Assembly (NCBI RefSeq): GCF_002836515.1
Contig: NZ_PJBC01000001.1
Location: forward strand, 162,296-226,295
DNA from: Pseudomonas sp. Choline-02u-1
Lineage (GTDB): Bacteria > Pseudomonadota > Gammaproteobacteria > Pseudomonadales > Pseudomonadaceae
Direction: 5' to 3'
DNA length: 64,000 bases
In this document: positions 8,270 to 16,528 of the stretch, piece by piece
Layout: each line of letters opens with the position of its first letter
How positions within the stretch are numbered: position 1 is the first letter of the stretch
Notes under the pieces: generated by a model
Databases searched by the model: none
Seen by the model: the letters and a program-made list of their open reading frames with translations, nothing else
What the model was told of the DNA's origin: nothing
Program-made: the position numbers and the translations under genes

Positions 8270-8337
8270 AATGTGGTTGCATTTAACAACTCGAATGGAT
8301 AAAGATCAATGCATCGGTCTCGTTTCAAAACCACATT
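8270..8337. promoter_or_regulatory. Paired inverted half-sites between HxlR and MFS genes
   Basis: AATGTGGTT at 8270-8278 and its exact complement AACCACATT at 8329-8337 flank the divergent promoter region, each 15-23 bases from one start codon. They could be binding sites for the HxlR protein, one per gene; the 9-base match is the only evidence. Confidence 0.35.
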
Positions 8338-8351
8338 ACGAGGATGCAAGG

Positions 8352-9578
8352 ATGCCCTGCCAGACGCAAACCCTGATCACTGCGCACACCGCAGCTGACA
8401 GCACAATGATTGGCCTGAGTCGCCTACAGACGTTTCTCTTTGCAATCACCTGCGCCATGGCCGTGGCCAACGTTTACTTCGCTCAGCCGTTGCTCGAAAC
8501 GATGGCGCAAAGCCTCGGTGTTTCATCCGGTGCAATCGGCGTTGTCGTTACAGCCACACAAGCCGGGTATGCCCTCGGCCTGTTGTTCATCGTGCCGCTG
8601 GGTGATCTGCTCGATCGCAAGAAACTCATCGTCAGCCAATTGCTGTTGTCGGCGGTGGCGCTGTGTGCAGTCGGCTTGGCCGAGAGCTGGGGCGTGCTAC
8701 TCGGTGCGATGGCGTTGGTAGGTCTGCTGGCGGTGGTGGTGCAAGTAGTGGTCGCCTGCACCGCCAGCCTGGCGAGCCCGGCTGAGCGTGGTGCAGCCGT
8801 GGGCACCGTCACCAGCGGCGTGGTGCTCGGCATCCTGCTGGCGCGTTTCGCCTCCGGGGTAGTTGCCGATCTGGCGGGCTGGCGCGCTGTCTATCTGGTC
8901 TGTGCAGCACTGATGGTCGGCATGGCGCTGCTGCTATGGCGTACCCTGCCCGCCACGGCGAAACCTCCCGCGCAGCGCGGTTACTGGCGATTGCTGCGCT
9001 CGGTGTTTCAATTGTTTTTGACTGAGCGCGTATTACGCATCAGAGGCACGTTCGCCCTGCTGATCTTCGCCGCATTCAGCGTTCTGTGGACATCGATGGT
9101 GCTGCCACTCAGCGCGCCGCCACTGTCGCTGTCGCATACGCAGATCGGCCTGTTTGGTCTGGCCGGGGTGGCGGGCGCGCTTGCCGCTGCGCGGGCCGGG
9201 CATCTGGCGGATCGGGGTTTGGGCAATCGCACCACCGGCATCGCCTTGGCAGTGTTGACCCTGTCCTGGCTGCCTATCGCGCTTGTCGAGCATTCGCTGC
9301 TGGCGATGGCCGTTGGCGTGATCCTGCTCGACTTCGCCGTGCAAGCAGTGCATGTGACCAATCAGAGCCTGATCTTCGCCGCACGACCCGACGCCCAGAG
9401 CCGACTGGTCGGCGCTTATATGTGTTTTTACTCGGTAGGCAGCGGCTTGGGCGCCATCGCGGCGACCTATAGCTACGCGCTGTTTGGCTGGGTGGGGGTG
9501 TGCACACTGGGCGCCGGGATCAGCACTGTTGCGTTGGTGTATTGGCTCTGGCTGGCGCGGGGTTGTTTGCGCGACTGA
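8352..9578 (+). CDS. MFS transporter (drug/sugar efflux type)
   Basis: A 408-residue major facilitator with twelve hydrophobic segments. The loop 2-3 motif VPLGDLLDRKKLIVSQLLLS near residues 84-103 is MFS motif A, and GVVLGILLARFASGVVADLAGWRAVYLV is the segment 5 motif C region typical of proton-driven exporters. The ATG at 8352 was chosen over the 27-codon longer frame because GAGGATGCAAGG lies just upstream. Divergent from an HxlR regulator, which likely controls it. Export of a small toxic compound is inferred; the substrate is unknown. Confidence 0.88.
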   Translation: MPCQTQTLITAHTAADSTMIGLSRLQTFLFAITCAMAVANVYFAQPLLETMAQSLGVSSGAIGVVVTATQAGYALGLLFIVPLGDLLDRKKLIVSQLLLSAVALCAVGLAESWGVLLGAMALVGLLAVVVQVVVACTASLASPAERGAAVGTVTSGVVLGILLARFASGVVADLAGWRAVYLVCAALMVGMALLLWRTLPATAKPPAQRGYWRLLRSVFQLFLTERVLRIRGTFALLIFAAFSVLWTSMVLPLSAPPLSLSHTQIGLFGLAGVAGALAAARAGHLADRGLGNRTTGIALAVLTLSWLPIALVEHSLLAMAVGVILLDFAVQAVHVTNQSLIFAARPDAQSRLVGAYMCFYSVGSGLGAIAATYSYALFGWVGVCTLGAGISTVALVYWLWLARGCLRD

Positions 9579-9581
9579 ACG

Positions 9582-9618
9582 CCTGTGGGAGCGAGCCTGC
9601 TCGCCCCCACAGGTTTTT
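9582..9618. terminator. REP-like hairpin followed by T-run
   Basis: CCTGTGGGAGCGAG pairs with CTCGCCCCCACAGG (one mismatch) around a 4-base loop and is followed by TTTTT. The hairpin has REP sequence but sits 4 bases after the MFS stop codon, where it can act as a terminator for that gene. Confidence 0.7.
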
Positions 9619-9628
9619 ACCAAGGGAG

Positions 9629-9775
9629 CTACTTGCCCTCCTCGGGCTTTTCGGTCTGCATTTGCACCGACGGCTTGCTCTTGTCGCTGTCCTTGTTGGG
9701 TGCGTCGTTGGAGTCAAAGCAGCCGCTCAACAGAAACATTGAACAGAGCCCCAGACATGCACAGATTTTTTTCAT
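9629..9775 (-). CDS. Small lipoprotein, 48 residues
   Basis: The protein begins MKKICACLGLCSMFLLSGCF: a short basic start, a hydrophobic stretch and a lipobox LSGC with the acceptor Cys at residue 19. The mature part, about 30 residues, is charged and rich in Asp, Ser, Lys and Pro (DSNDAPNKDSDKSKPSVQMQ). The start codon overlaps the stop of the upstream dehydrogenase as ATGA, and AGGAGATCGTC lies in front of it, so translation is coupled. Function is unknown; the +2 Phe does not suggest inner-membrane retention. It is too short for most gene callers. Confidence 0.8.
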   Translation of the reverse strand: MKKICACLGLCSMFLLSGCFDSNDAPNKDSDKSKPSVQMQTEKPEEGK

Positions 9776-10941
9776 GACGATCTCCTGTCAGCAGTGGTAT
9801 CGCTACCCGGTTCAAGCTTGACCTTGATCCATCCGGATTGATGTTGATCAAACGCCTTGAATGCGGAAATCGCATCAGTCAACGGCTCATCCTGAGTCAG
9901 CACTTTCCCAGGATCGACGCGCCCGGCCAGGGTCATTTCGATCAGCTTGGGAATGTATTTGCGGTGATGACAGTTGCCCATGTTGATGCGTACGTTCTTG
10001 TTCATCGCCTCGCCGATCGGGAAGCTGTCGAACCCGGCGGGATAGACCCCGATGATGGAAATCGTGCCGGCCTTGGCCACAGCCTTCACCGCCCATTCCA
10101 GCGCTTGCGACGGCGCGTCTCCGGGTTGCCACTGCGCAGGGTGATGATGGCCGTGATGGCAATGGTTAGCGTCGATGCCCACGGCTTCGATCACGCGATC
10201 CACGCCAATTTCCGCCGTCAAGCGAGCGATGGTTTCAACTGGATCTTCTTTTTCGAAGTTGATGCACTCGGCACCCAGCGCTTGAGCGCGAGCGAGGCGA
10301 TCATCCAGCCCGTCAATGGCGAACACGCGACCCGCGCCCATCAGCTTCGCGCTGATAATCGCAAACAGTCCGACCGGCCCACAGCCGAACACTGCCACCG
10401 TGTCGCCGTCCTTGATTCGCGCCATGTCGGCGCCAAACCAGGCTGTAGGAAATATATCCGACATGGCGATGGCCTGGTCGTCGGTGATGGCATCCGGCAG
10501 TTTGATCAGGCCGATGTTGGCAAAGGGAATTCGCGCTTTTTCGGCTTGCAGGCCATCGAACGGCCCGGTGGTTTTCGGCCCGCCGAAGAATGAAGTGCCA
10601 GCGGTTTTTCCGTTGGGGTTGGCCACATCGCACTGGGCGAAATAGCCGGCACGGCAGTACGAGCAATTGCCGCAGGCAATGGTCGAAGGAATCAGCACGC
10701 GGTCGCCAATCTTGAGATTACGCACGTCTTCGCCAAGCGCTTCGACGATGCCCACGCCTTCATGTCCGAGAATCGTACCGGGCTGCATGTCCGGCGCGCT
10801 GCCACGAATGAAATGCAGATCGGTGCCGCAAATAGCCGATGCGGTGAGCCTGACAATGGCATCGGTTGGCGCTTGAATGGTTGGCTCGGGCACATCGTCC
10901 AGCCGAATATCACCGACGCCATGAAATACAACAGCTTTCAT
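9772..10941 (-). CDS. Zinc-dependent alcohol dehydrogenase, formaldehyde-dehydrogenase-like
   Basis: A 389-residue medium-chain dehydrogenase. Catalytic zinc ligands are visible in ICGTDLH (Cys38) and GHEGVG (Glu61 region); structural zinc ligands are Cys90, Cys93, Cys96 and Cys104 in CGNCSYCRAGYFAQC. The nucleotide-binding glycine motif is GCGPVGLF near residue 187. The long internal loop with FFGGPKTTGPFDGLQAEKARIP places it with the glutathione-independent formaldehyde dehydrogenase-like group. An insert with HCHHGHHH at residues 260-267 is unusual. It is transcribed with the overlapping small lipoprotein gene. Probable stress-related aldehyde or alcohol oxidation; substrate unknown. Confidence 0.88.
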   Translation of the reverse strand: MKAVVFHGVGDIRLDDVPEPTIQAPTDAIVRLTASAICGTDLHFIRGSAPDMQPGTILGHEGVGIVEALGEDVRNLKIGDRVLIPSTIACGNCSYCRAGYFAQCDVANPNGKTAGTSFFGGPKTTGPFDGLQAEKARIPFANIGLIKLPDAITDDQAIAMSDIFPTAWFGADMARIKDGDTVAVFGCGPVGLFAIISAKLMGAGRVFAIDGLDDRLARAQALGAECINFEKEDPVETIARLTAEIGVDRVIEAVGIDANHCHHGHHHPAQWQPGDAPSQALEWAVKAVAKAGTISIIGVYPAGFDSFPIGEAMNKNVRINMGNCHHRKYIPKLIEMTLAGRVDPGKVLTQDEPLTDAISAFKAFDQHQSGWIKVKLEPGSDTTADRRSS

Positions 10942-10981
10942 CGTTCACCTCCAATTTTCCGGATGGCGCTAATCCGCGTTC

Positions 10982-11209
10982 TCAGCCCTTGCTGTGCTCC
11001 GGCGACGAAGGCCCTTCCTTGACGCCGCGCGGGCCAGCGATGCCCCACACGATCAGGCCGAGCACCGGGAACACGATCAAGCCGATCGCCCAGGCGGCTT
11101 TGACGCCGACGCTCTTGTTGCTGCGAAACACGCTGACAATCGCCCACAGGTCGACCAGCAGAATGATCACCGCCACGGCGATGGAAAAATAACTCGCTGC
11201 CTCGTTCAT
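10982..11209 (-). CDS. PLDc_N domain membrane protein, 75 residues
   Basis: A small protein with two hydrophobic helices (about residues 7-27 and 39-60) and the PLD nuclease N-terminal motif AWAIGLIVFPVLGLIVWGIAGPRG. Such proteins are integral membrane proteins of unknown role. GGAGGATCGCGAA in front of the ATG at 11209 decides the start over a longer frame to 11266. It sits in a run of minus-strand genes with a dehydrogenase downstream and a DUF421 protein upstream, a grouping often seen among general stress genes. Confidence 0.85.
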   Translation of the reverse strand: MNEAASYFSIAVAVIILLVDLWAIVSVFRSNKSVGVKAAWAIGLIVFPVLGLIVWGIAGPRGVKEGPSSPEHSKG

Positions 11210-11295
11210 TTCGCGATCCTCCAATGAGTGGTAAGGATTGGGCTTTAGGGGCGATTGAGCGTTCAAAAAAATTGCCGGCGAACATCACTGGCGGC

Positions 11296-11751
11296 TCAAC
11301 CTTTTCCTGAATCCTGCGGGATCACCGAAATCTTGCCGTTGCGTTCGATGATTGCGAATTTGATCTGCTCAATCGTTTCAATGCCTTGGCTGGAGCGGGC
11401 CGCCTCCATGATATCCGCCTCGACCAGCCGCGCATGGCGCAGCCGTCGGTGCAACAGCTTGCCATTCTCGACAATGATCGTCGGCTCGCCATCGATTAGC
11501 CGCGACACCCAGCCGGAACGTTGCTTGAGCAGGGAAAAACCGACATCCACGGCGATCAGCGTGATGATCACCAGAAACGCGTTGGTCAGCGAGAAATCAT
11601 CGCCCAGCAATGCTTGCTGGGTGGCTTCGCCGATGATCATCAGCAAGACGAAATCAAACGTCGTCAGCTCGGCCAGCGAACGCCGGCCGGCAATTTTGAA
11701 CAGCACCATCAGTGCCAGATACATCGCGAGTGCGCGCAAGACCGAATCCAT
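11296..11751 (-). CDS. DUF421 (YetF-type) membrane protein
   Basis: A 151-residue protein with two or three N-terminal membrane helices (residues 6-22, 32-50, 58-75) followed by the soluble YetF domain: SRLIDGEPTIIVENGKLLHRRLRHARLVEADIMEAAR, then EQIKFAIIERNGKISVIP. This is the DUF421 architecture. The molecular function is not established for the family. It begins 7 bases after the gene for a hypothetical membrane protein, so the two are probably cotranscribed. Confidence 0.9.
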   Translation of the reverse strand: MDSVLRALAMYLALMVLFKIAGRRSLAELTTFDFVLLMIIGEATQQALLGDDFSLTNAFLVIITLIAVDVGFSLLKQRSGWVSRLIDGEPTIIVENGKLLHRRLRHARLVEADIMEAARSSQGIETIEQIKFAIIERNGKISVIPQDSGKG

Positions 11752-11758
11752 GGGTCAC

Positions 11759-12277
11759 CTATGGATAAATGAATTGATTGAGCTTCACGTCGCTCGAGCC
11801 GGGCATGCGGATATGGCTGCGAAACAGGCCCAGTCCGTCGCCGCGCAGCGTCAGGTAAAGCGTTGCCTGGCCCTGCGCATCCGCCTGCAACCACAGGCGC
11901 ATGCCCTGTTTTGAGCTACGCATGCGCACCGGCGCCGGCTGCAGCGTTTCAATGCTGAAGCCATCGAGCAGTTCGCCGCCGATGTCCAGTTCGACGGTGG
12001 CTTCAGGCGCCACATGCACGCTGAGTTTCAGCGGATTGGTCGAGCCGTTGCGGTGGAACATCTCGTATTCGACCTGAACCCTGCCATCGGCGCTGCGGGC
12101 GTCCTGCGAACTCAGCACACCACGGGAAAACAGCCCCAACAGGCCCAAGAGCATGCACACCACCAACAGGTACCAACCGATGTGTTCGAAGCGCCAGACC
12201 TTCAGTTGATAAGCCATGTCCTCCTGTACCGGGAACTGCCTGCTACGCAGATCGGGATGGTCAGTATCATCCTTCAT
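11759..12277 (-). CDS. Hypothetical membrane-anchored protein
   Basis: A 172-residue protein that I do not recognise. One membrane segment is clear (HIGWYLLVVCMLLGLLGLFS, about residues 32-51); the rest is a predicted beta-rich domain facing the periplasm (FHRNGSTNPLKLSVHVAPEATVELDIGG). The ATG at 12277 overlaps the CinA-like gene stop (ATGA) and is preceded by AAGGAGG nine bases away; a GTG three codons upstream is the alternative. Coupled to the DUF421 gene downstream, suggesting that the two membrane proteins act together. Confidence 0.8.
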   Translation of the reverse strand: MKDDTDHPDLRSRQFPVQEDMAYQLKVWRFEHIGWYLLVVCMLLGLLGLFSRGVLSSQDARSADGRVQVEYEMFHRNGSTNPLKLSVHVAPEATVELDIGGELLDGFSIETLQPAPVRMRSSKQGMRLWLQADAQGQATLYLTLRGDGLGLFRSHIRMPGSSDVKLNQFIYP

Positions 12278-12783
12278 TGGCGCCACCCTCCTTCACCGCG
12301 CAAGGCACGACGGTGAAAATCCGGCAGTTGCTGCAAGGCGAATTCCGAGGCTCGGGTCTGCACTTCGCTGCGTGACCCGGGAAACCATTGCTGGGTGCTG
12401 AACAGAAAATGTCGCTGATCGAACTGAAATGCCCAGGCGAAACATACCGTTCCCGCTTTGATCCCATCCATATCGTCGGGACCGAGAATGCCGGTGGTGG
12501 CGACTGCTACATTGGCCGTGCTGTCGCGCAGCGCACCGATGGCCATTTCACTGGCGACTTCAACGCTGGTCAGGTTGAAGGTTTCCATGGTCGCCGGGCT
12601 GACGTGCAGCAAGCGCTGCTTGGCCTGCGGCGAATAGACCACGTAACCGCATTCGATCAGTTTGCCGCTGCCGGGCACTTCTGACAGCAGCATGACGATT
12701 TCCCCCGCCGTACAGGACTCGGCGGTGGTGATCATCAACGACTGTTGACGCAGGTATTCAATCGTTTCCTTGGCAATGGACAT
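12274..12783 (-). CDS. CinA family protein (NMN amidohydrolase-like)
   Basis: A 169-residue stand-alone CinA C-terminal domain. It has the family text MITTAESCTAGEIVMLLSEVPGSG near residues 17-40, then GYVVYSPQAKQRLLHV and VAVATTGILGPD...GIKAGTVCFA. The canonical domain deamidates nicotinamide mononucleotide; the N-terminal molybdopterin-like domain of full CinA is absent, as in E. coli YgaD-type proteins. The sequence is divergent (ILGPDD rather than the usual IAGPGG), so activity is uncertain. It heads the run with the hypothetical and DUF421 membrane proteins. Confidence 0.85.
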   Translation of the reverse strand: MSIAKETIEYLRQQSLMITTAESCTAGEIVMLLSEVPGSGKLIECGYVVYSPQAKQRLLHVSPATMETFNLTSVEVASEMAIGALRDSTANVAVATTGILGPDDMDGIKAGTVCFAWAFQFDQRHFLFSTQQWFPGSRSEVQTRASEFALQQLPDFHRRALRGEGGWRQ

Positions 12784-12947
12784 GGCGTGCTCTCGAAGCT
12801 GTTATTGCCGGTTGACCGTGCGCTGCGCTGATCATTCCGCTGGATTGGATGAGCGTATGAAGCCTCTTGCAGAGAAAGTTTTCCGCCCTGTCCAGCGCGA
12901 TCACCTACCCTCATAGACTGTGTGAACCACTTGAGTCCGCCGTCCCC

Positions 12948-15329
12948 ATGCGCTGTTCATTCAAGCCACTGTTTTTCATCCTGTTCCTGCTGCTGATACC
13001 GGGCAGCGCTGCGCTGTGGGCGGCGGACCTTGCAGCGCCGGCCAACTCAGGCGCAGCGCCGTTGCCGGTGATTTCGCAAAGCGATCTGCAAGCCCTGCAA
13101 CAACGCCTCGATGGGCTCAAGCAGCAGATTTCGGCGGCAAACAATTACAACCAGCTCGAAGGTCCGCAGGATCGGGTCCAGGCGTTCATTCTTGATGTCG
13201 ACCGATTGTCGGCTGCGCTGTTGCCGCAGCAGGCGCAACTGGCCGTGCAACTGGGCGTGCTCGGCACGGCGCCAGACGCCGAGGTGGCCGCCGAGCAAGC
13301 CGATATCGTCGCGCAGCGGGCGGCACTGGCGGAGCAGAAAAGCAAGGTCGATGGCACGCTCAAAAGCCTCGCCGCACTGAAACAGAATGCCGCCGATCTG
13401 ATCACGCAAATCGCGGGCATCCGTCGCACGCTGCTGGAAAGCGAACTGACCTTGAGTACCCGCAGCGTATTGAGCCCGAATTTCTGGGCGCCACTGGCCA
13501 GTCCAAGCGAGGACGACCGCCAGCGGCTGCGACTGTTCGTTGCGCAGGTGAGTGACGTCTGGGCCACGGTCTGGGCGCCGGGCGAACGTTTTTTTACCTG
13601 CGTACTGGTGCTGTTGGCGCTGCTGGTCTGGACGCTCGGCCGGCGTTTGGCTGAGCGCGGGCTGACCTGGTTCTGCATTCACCGGGTGGCGGAAGGCCGC
13701 CTGCGCCGCAGTGCCTTGGCATTCGCCTCAGCCATCGCGACCTTCATCACCACCGCCATCGCCCTGAAACTGCTGTTCTACGCCTGCACTCGCCACGAAG
13801 CCCTGCCGCCGGTGCTGGAAACGTTTTCCGAAGAGTTCGAAAAAGTCGTGTATGCCTGCGTACTGATCACCGGGCTCAGCCGCGCGCTGCTGTCGACCGA
13901 GCATCCGTCGTGGCGCCTGCCGGCCATTGCCGATCCGGTGGCGCTCGCCCTCAAGCCTTATCCGCGAATCCTCGCCTGCTCTTTACTGGTCTTGGTGACG
14001 CTGGTACAGGTTGGCAACGCCACGGGCATGAGCAGCCACATCGTCATGGCCGGGCGCGGCGTTATTTCGATGGTGGTACTGGCGATCATCGGCACGATGT
14101 TGTTGCGCGTCGGCAACGTGCGCAAGGCGCTGGTCGCGGCCAATGACGCCACGGCGGTCAACAGCGTGTTCGCCGGGCTGATCTACAGCGTCGCCAGCGT
14201 CTCGATGTTTGTCTCGGCCATCGCGCTGCTGGCGGGGTATGTCTCGCTGGCGCGGTTCATCAGTTATGAACTGGTGTGGGGCTACATCGTGCTGTCGGGT
14301 TTCTACCTGCTGATTCAGCTGGTCAAGGACGCCTGCGAACACCTTTTTTCGCCCAAACACGCGAGCGGCAAAGCACTCAAGCAACTGCTCGGCATCAGCG
14401 ATCGGCGCCTCGATCAGATTTCGATTCTGCTGTCCGGATTCAGTCGCGCCGGACTGATGTTGATGGCCCTGATTTCATTGTTCGTCGGCGGCATCGGCAC
14501 CACGCTCGGCCAGTTGCTGACCAACATCATGTCGATCCTCGGCGGCGCGGGTTTGCGCAAGCTGAACATCGTGCCGGGGCATCTGCTCAACGCGCTGCTG
14601 GCGCTGCTGATCGGCATCTGGCTGATCCGCGCATTGAGCCGCTGGCTCGACAATGAATTTTTGCCCAAGACCGACATGGACCCGGGCATGTGCGCGTCGC
14701 TGAGCACGTTGTTTTCCAACATCGGCTACGCCTTTGTGATTCTGCTGACGCTGTCGTCGTTGGGTGTGCAGTGGACCAACCTGGCGTGGATTGTCAGTGC
14801 GCTTTCGGTGGGCATCGGCTTTGGCTTGCAGGAGATCGTCAAGAACTTCGTTTCCGGCCTGATTCTGCTCACCGAGCGCCCGGTCAAGGTCGGCGACCTG
14901 ATCAGCATCAGCGGCGTCGAGGGCGATATCCGGCGGATCAACGTGCGCGCCACGGAAATCCAGCTCAGCGACCGCTCCATCGTGATCGTGCCCAACTCAC
15001 AACTGATCTCGCAGAATCTGCGCAACGTTACCCTCGGCGGCAGCGCTCAGGGCGTGGCGTCGCTGGAGCTGGTGTTTCCACTGGATATCGATCCTGAGGA
15101 GGTCAAACAACTGCTGCTCGACATCTATCACGAGAACGAAACCATCCTCGACAAACCCGGGCCGTTCGTGCGCTTCAGCAAATTGTCCCCCGACGGCATC
15201 ACGTTGACGGTCACCGGTTATGTCGGCAGCCCAAGGATCGTCGGGCTGACCAAAAGCGACCTGTTGTTCGAAGTGCTCAAGCGCCTGGGCGCCGCTGGAA
15301 TTGTTCTGGCGAAGCCGCCAGCGACGTGA
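12948..15329 (+). CDS. DUF3772/mechanosensitive ion channel (MscS/MscK-like)
   Basis: A 793-residue MscS-superfamily channel. A signal peptide (MRCSFKPLFFILFLLLIPG, cut near ALWA-AD) leads to a periplasmic coiled-coil-rich DUF3772 domain (residues 30-200, many Gln and Ala heptads). About nine to eleven membrane helices follow, then the MscS pore and beta domain: SALSVGIGFGLQEIVKNFVSGLILL and ERPVKVGDLISISGVEGDIRRIN near residues 620-670. It would open under hypo-osmotic shock. The ATG at 12948 was chosen because the signal peptide begins there; the open frame reaches 12867. Single gene, divergent from the CinA run. Confidence 0.92.
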   Translation: MRCSFKPLFFILFLLLIPGSAALWAADLAAPANSGAAPLPVISQSDLQALQQRLDGLKQQISAANNYNQLEGPQDRVQAFILDVDRLSAALLPQQAQLAVQLGVLGTAPDAEVAAEQADIVAQRAALAEQKSKVDGTLKSLAALKQNAADLITQIAGIRRTLLESELTLSTRSVLSPNFWAPLASPSEDDRQRLRLFVAQVSDVWATVWAPGERFFTCVLVLLALLVWTLGRRLAERGLTWFCIHRVAEGRLRRSALAFASAIATFITTAIALKLLFYACTRHEALPPVLETFSEEFEKVVYACVLITGLSRALLSTEHPSWRLPAIADPVALALKPYPRILACSLLVLVTLVQVGNATGMSSHIVMAGRGVISMVVLAIIGTMLLRVGNVRKALVAANDATAVNSVFAGLIYSVASVSMFVSAIALLAGYVSLARFISYELVWGYIVLSGFYLLIQLVKDACEHLFSPKHASGKALKQLLGISDRRLDQISILLSGFSRAGLMLMALISLFVGGIGTTLGQLLTNIMSILGGAGLRKLNIVPGHLLNALLALLIGIWLIRALSRWLDNEFLPKTDMDPGMCASLSTLFSNIGYAFVILLTLSSLGVQWTNLAWIVSALSVGIGFGLQEIVKNFVSGLILLTERPVKVGDLISISGVEGDIRRINVRATEIQLSDRSIVIVPNSQLISQNLRNVTLGGSAQGVASLELVFPLDIDPEEVKQLLLDIYHENETILDKPGPFVRFSKLSPDGITLTVTGYVGSPRIVGLTKSDLLFEVLKRLGAAGIVLAKPPAT

Positions 15330-15334
15330 TTCGG

Positions 15335-16348
15335 TTACCGCTCGCCCGAACTGTCGATGCCGATCGTGCTGGTGCGTGGCGTCAGCTCGAACGGCAGGAT
15401 CACGTGCCTGTCTGGCAGCGGCTGTTTTTCGATCAGGGCAATCAGCATCTCGACCGCTTTTGTTCCAAAGGCCTCGGCCGGTTGCGAGATGGTGGTCAGC
15501 GGCGGATCGCAGTACGCGGCCATGGGAATGTCGTCGAAGCCGACCAGTGAAATGTCCTCGGGTACCCGCAGCCCCGCTTGCCGAATGCGCTTGAGCGCAC
15601 CGATGGCCATTTCATCGTTTTCACAGAACAGCGCAGTGGGTCTGTTGGTCAGCGCAAGCATCTTTTCCGCTCCGGCGAAACCGGCTTCAAGGCTGAAGTT
15701 GCCGTGACAGATCAGTGCCTCGTCGAAGGCGATAGCGCCTTCACGCAATGCCGCTTCGTAGCCCTCCAGACGATCACGCGTCAGCGGGCTGTTCTTCGAG
15801 CCTTTGATCAGGCCGATGCGTCGATGCCCCAAAGTGATCAGGTGCTCGGTCATGGCTTTGGCAGCGGCGACGTTGTCCAGGCTGATGGTCGGATAACGCC
15901 CTGCCTTGATCACTTCACAAGCGTTGACGAGCGGCGGCAGATCGACGTCTGCCGGCGCGTTTTCAAATGGATCGTAGGCGCGCAACTGGATCACACCGTC
16001 GGCTTGATGGGCGTACACCAGCTCGGCGAACTGCCGCTCCAGCTCTTCCCGCCCTTGGGTGTCGCAGAGCAGCAAGCGATAGCCGGCGGCCTGCGCCGCT
16101 TGCTGCGCGCCGCTGATCACCCGGGCGAAAAAGGTGTTGGCGATGGTCGGCACCAGAATCACCAGATTGCCGGTGCGCCGCGAGCGGAATTGCACCGCCA
16201 TGAGGTTCGGCCGATAGCCCGCCTGCTCCACCGCGGCCATCACGCGCTCACGGGTTGGCGCGAGGACGCGCTCGGGCGATTTCAGCGTCCTCGACACCGT
16301 CGCCACGGAAACGCCTGCCAGCCGAGCCACTTCGCGAATATTGGACAA
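15335..16348 (-). CDS. LacI-family transcriptional repressor
   Basis: A 337-residue LacI/GalR protein. The helix-turn-helix NIREVARLAGVSVATVSRTL is at the very N-terminus, followed by the hinge and a periplasmic-binding-like sensor domain (LVILVPTIANTFFARVISGAQQAA, later GFDDIPMAAYCDPPLTTI). I prefer the TTG at 16348, which gives the usual short N-terminus and has GAGG five bases upstream; a GTG at 16369 is the alternative. It diverges from the oxidoreductase, isomerase and symporter genes and should bind the palindrome at 16473-16490. The effector, probably a sugar, is unknown. Confidence 0.9.
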   Translation of the reverse strand: MSNIREVARLAGVSVATVSRTLKSPERVLAPTRERVMAAVEQAGYRPNLMAVQFRSRRTGNLVILVPTIANTFFARVISGAQQAAQAAGYRLLLCDTQGREELERQFAELVYAHQADGVIQLRAYDPFENAPADVDLPPLVNACEVIKAGRYPTISLDNVAAAKAMTEHLITLGHRRIGLIKGSKNSPLTRDRLEGYEAALREGAIAFDEALICHGNFSLEAGFAGAEKMLALTNRPTALFCENDEMAIGALKRIRQAGLRVPEDISLVGFDDIPMAAYCDPPLTTISQPAEAFGTKAVEMLIALIEKQPLPDRHVILPFELTPRTSTIGIDSSGER

Positions 16349-16434
16349 AACCACCTCGTTGTTTAACACCGATCAGGCGCGGAGCTTACCGCAGGCGACG
16401 ACCGATCGAAATGCTGTCAATCATCCGCTCTCGT

Positions 16435-16463
16435 TTGACACCCGGCTGTTTCGCGCCTAGATT
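16435..16463 (+). promoter_or_regulatory. Sigma-70 promoter of the LacI-controlled operon
   Basis: Perfect -35 TTGACA at 16435-16440 and -10 TAGATT at 16458-16463 with the optimal 17-base spacer. The predicted start of transcription falls next to or inside the operator at 16473-16490. Confidence 0.75.
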
Positions 16464-16472
16464 TTGCTCCAC

Positions 16473-16490
16473 GATGTAACCGGTTACATC
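16473..16490. promoter_or_regulatory. LacI-family operator
   Basis: Perfect 18-bp palindrome GATGTAACCGGTTACATC with the central CG typical of LacI/GalR operators. It lies just downstream of the predicted -10 box of the oxidoreductase gene and between the two divergent starts, so bound repressor would block transcription. Confidence 0.88.
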
Positions 16491-16528
16491 ATTGATCAGA
16501 ATCGCATCCAGCTACCGAGACGACTGCC

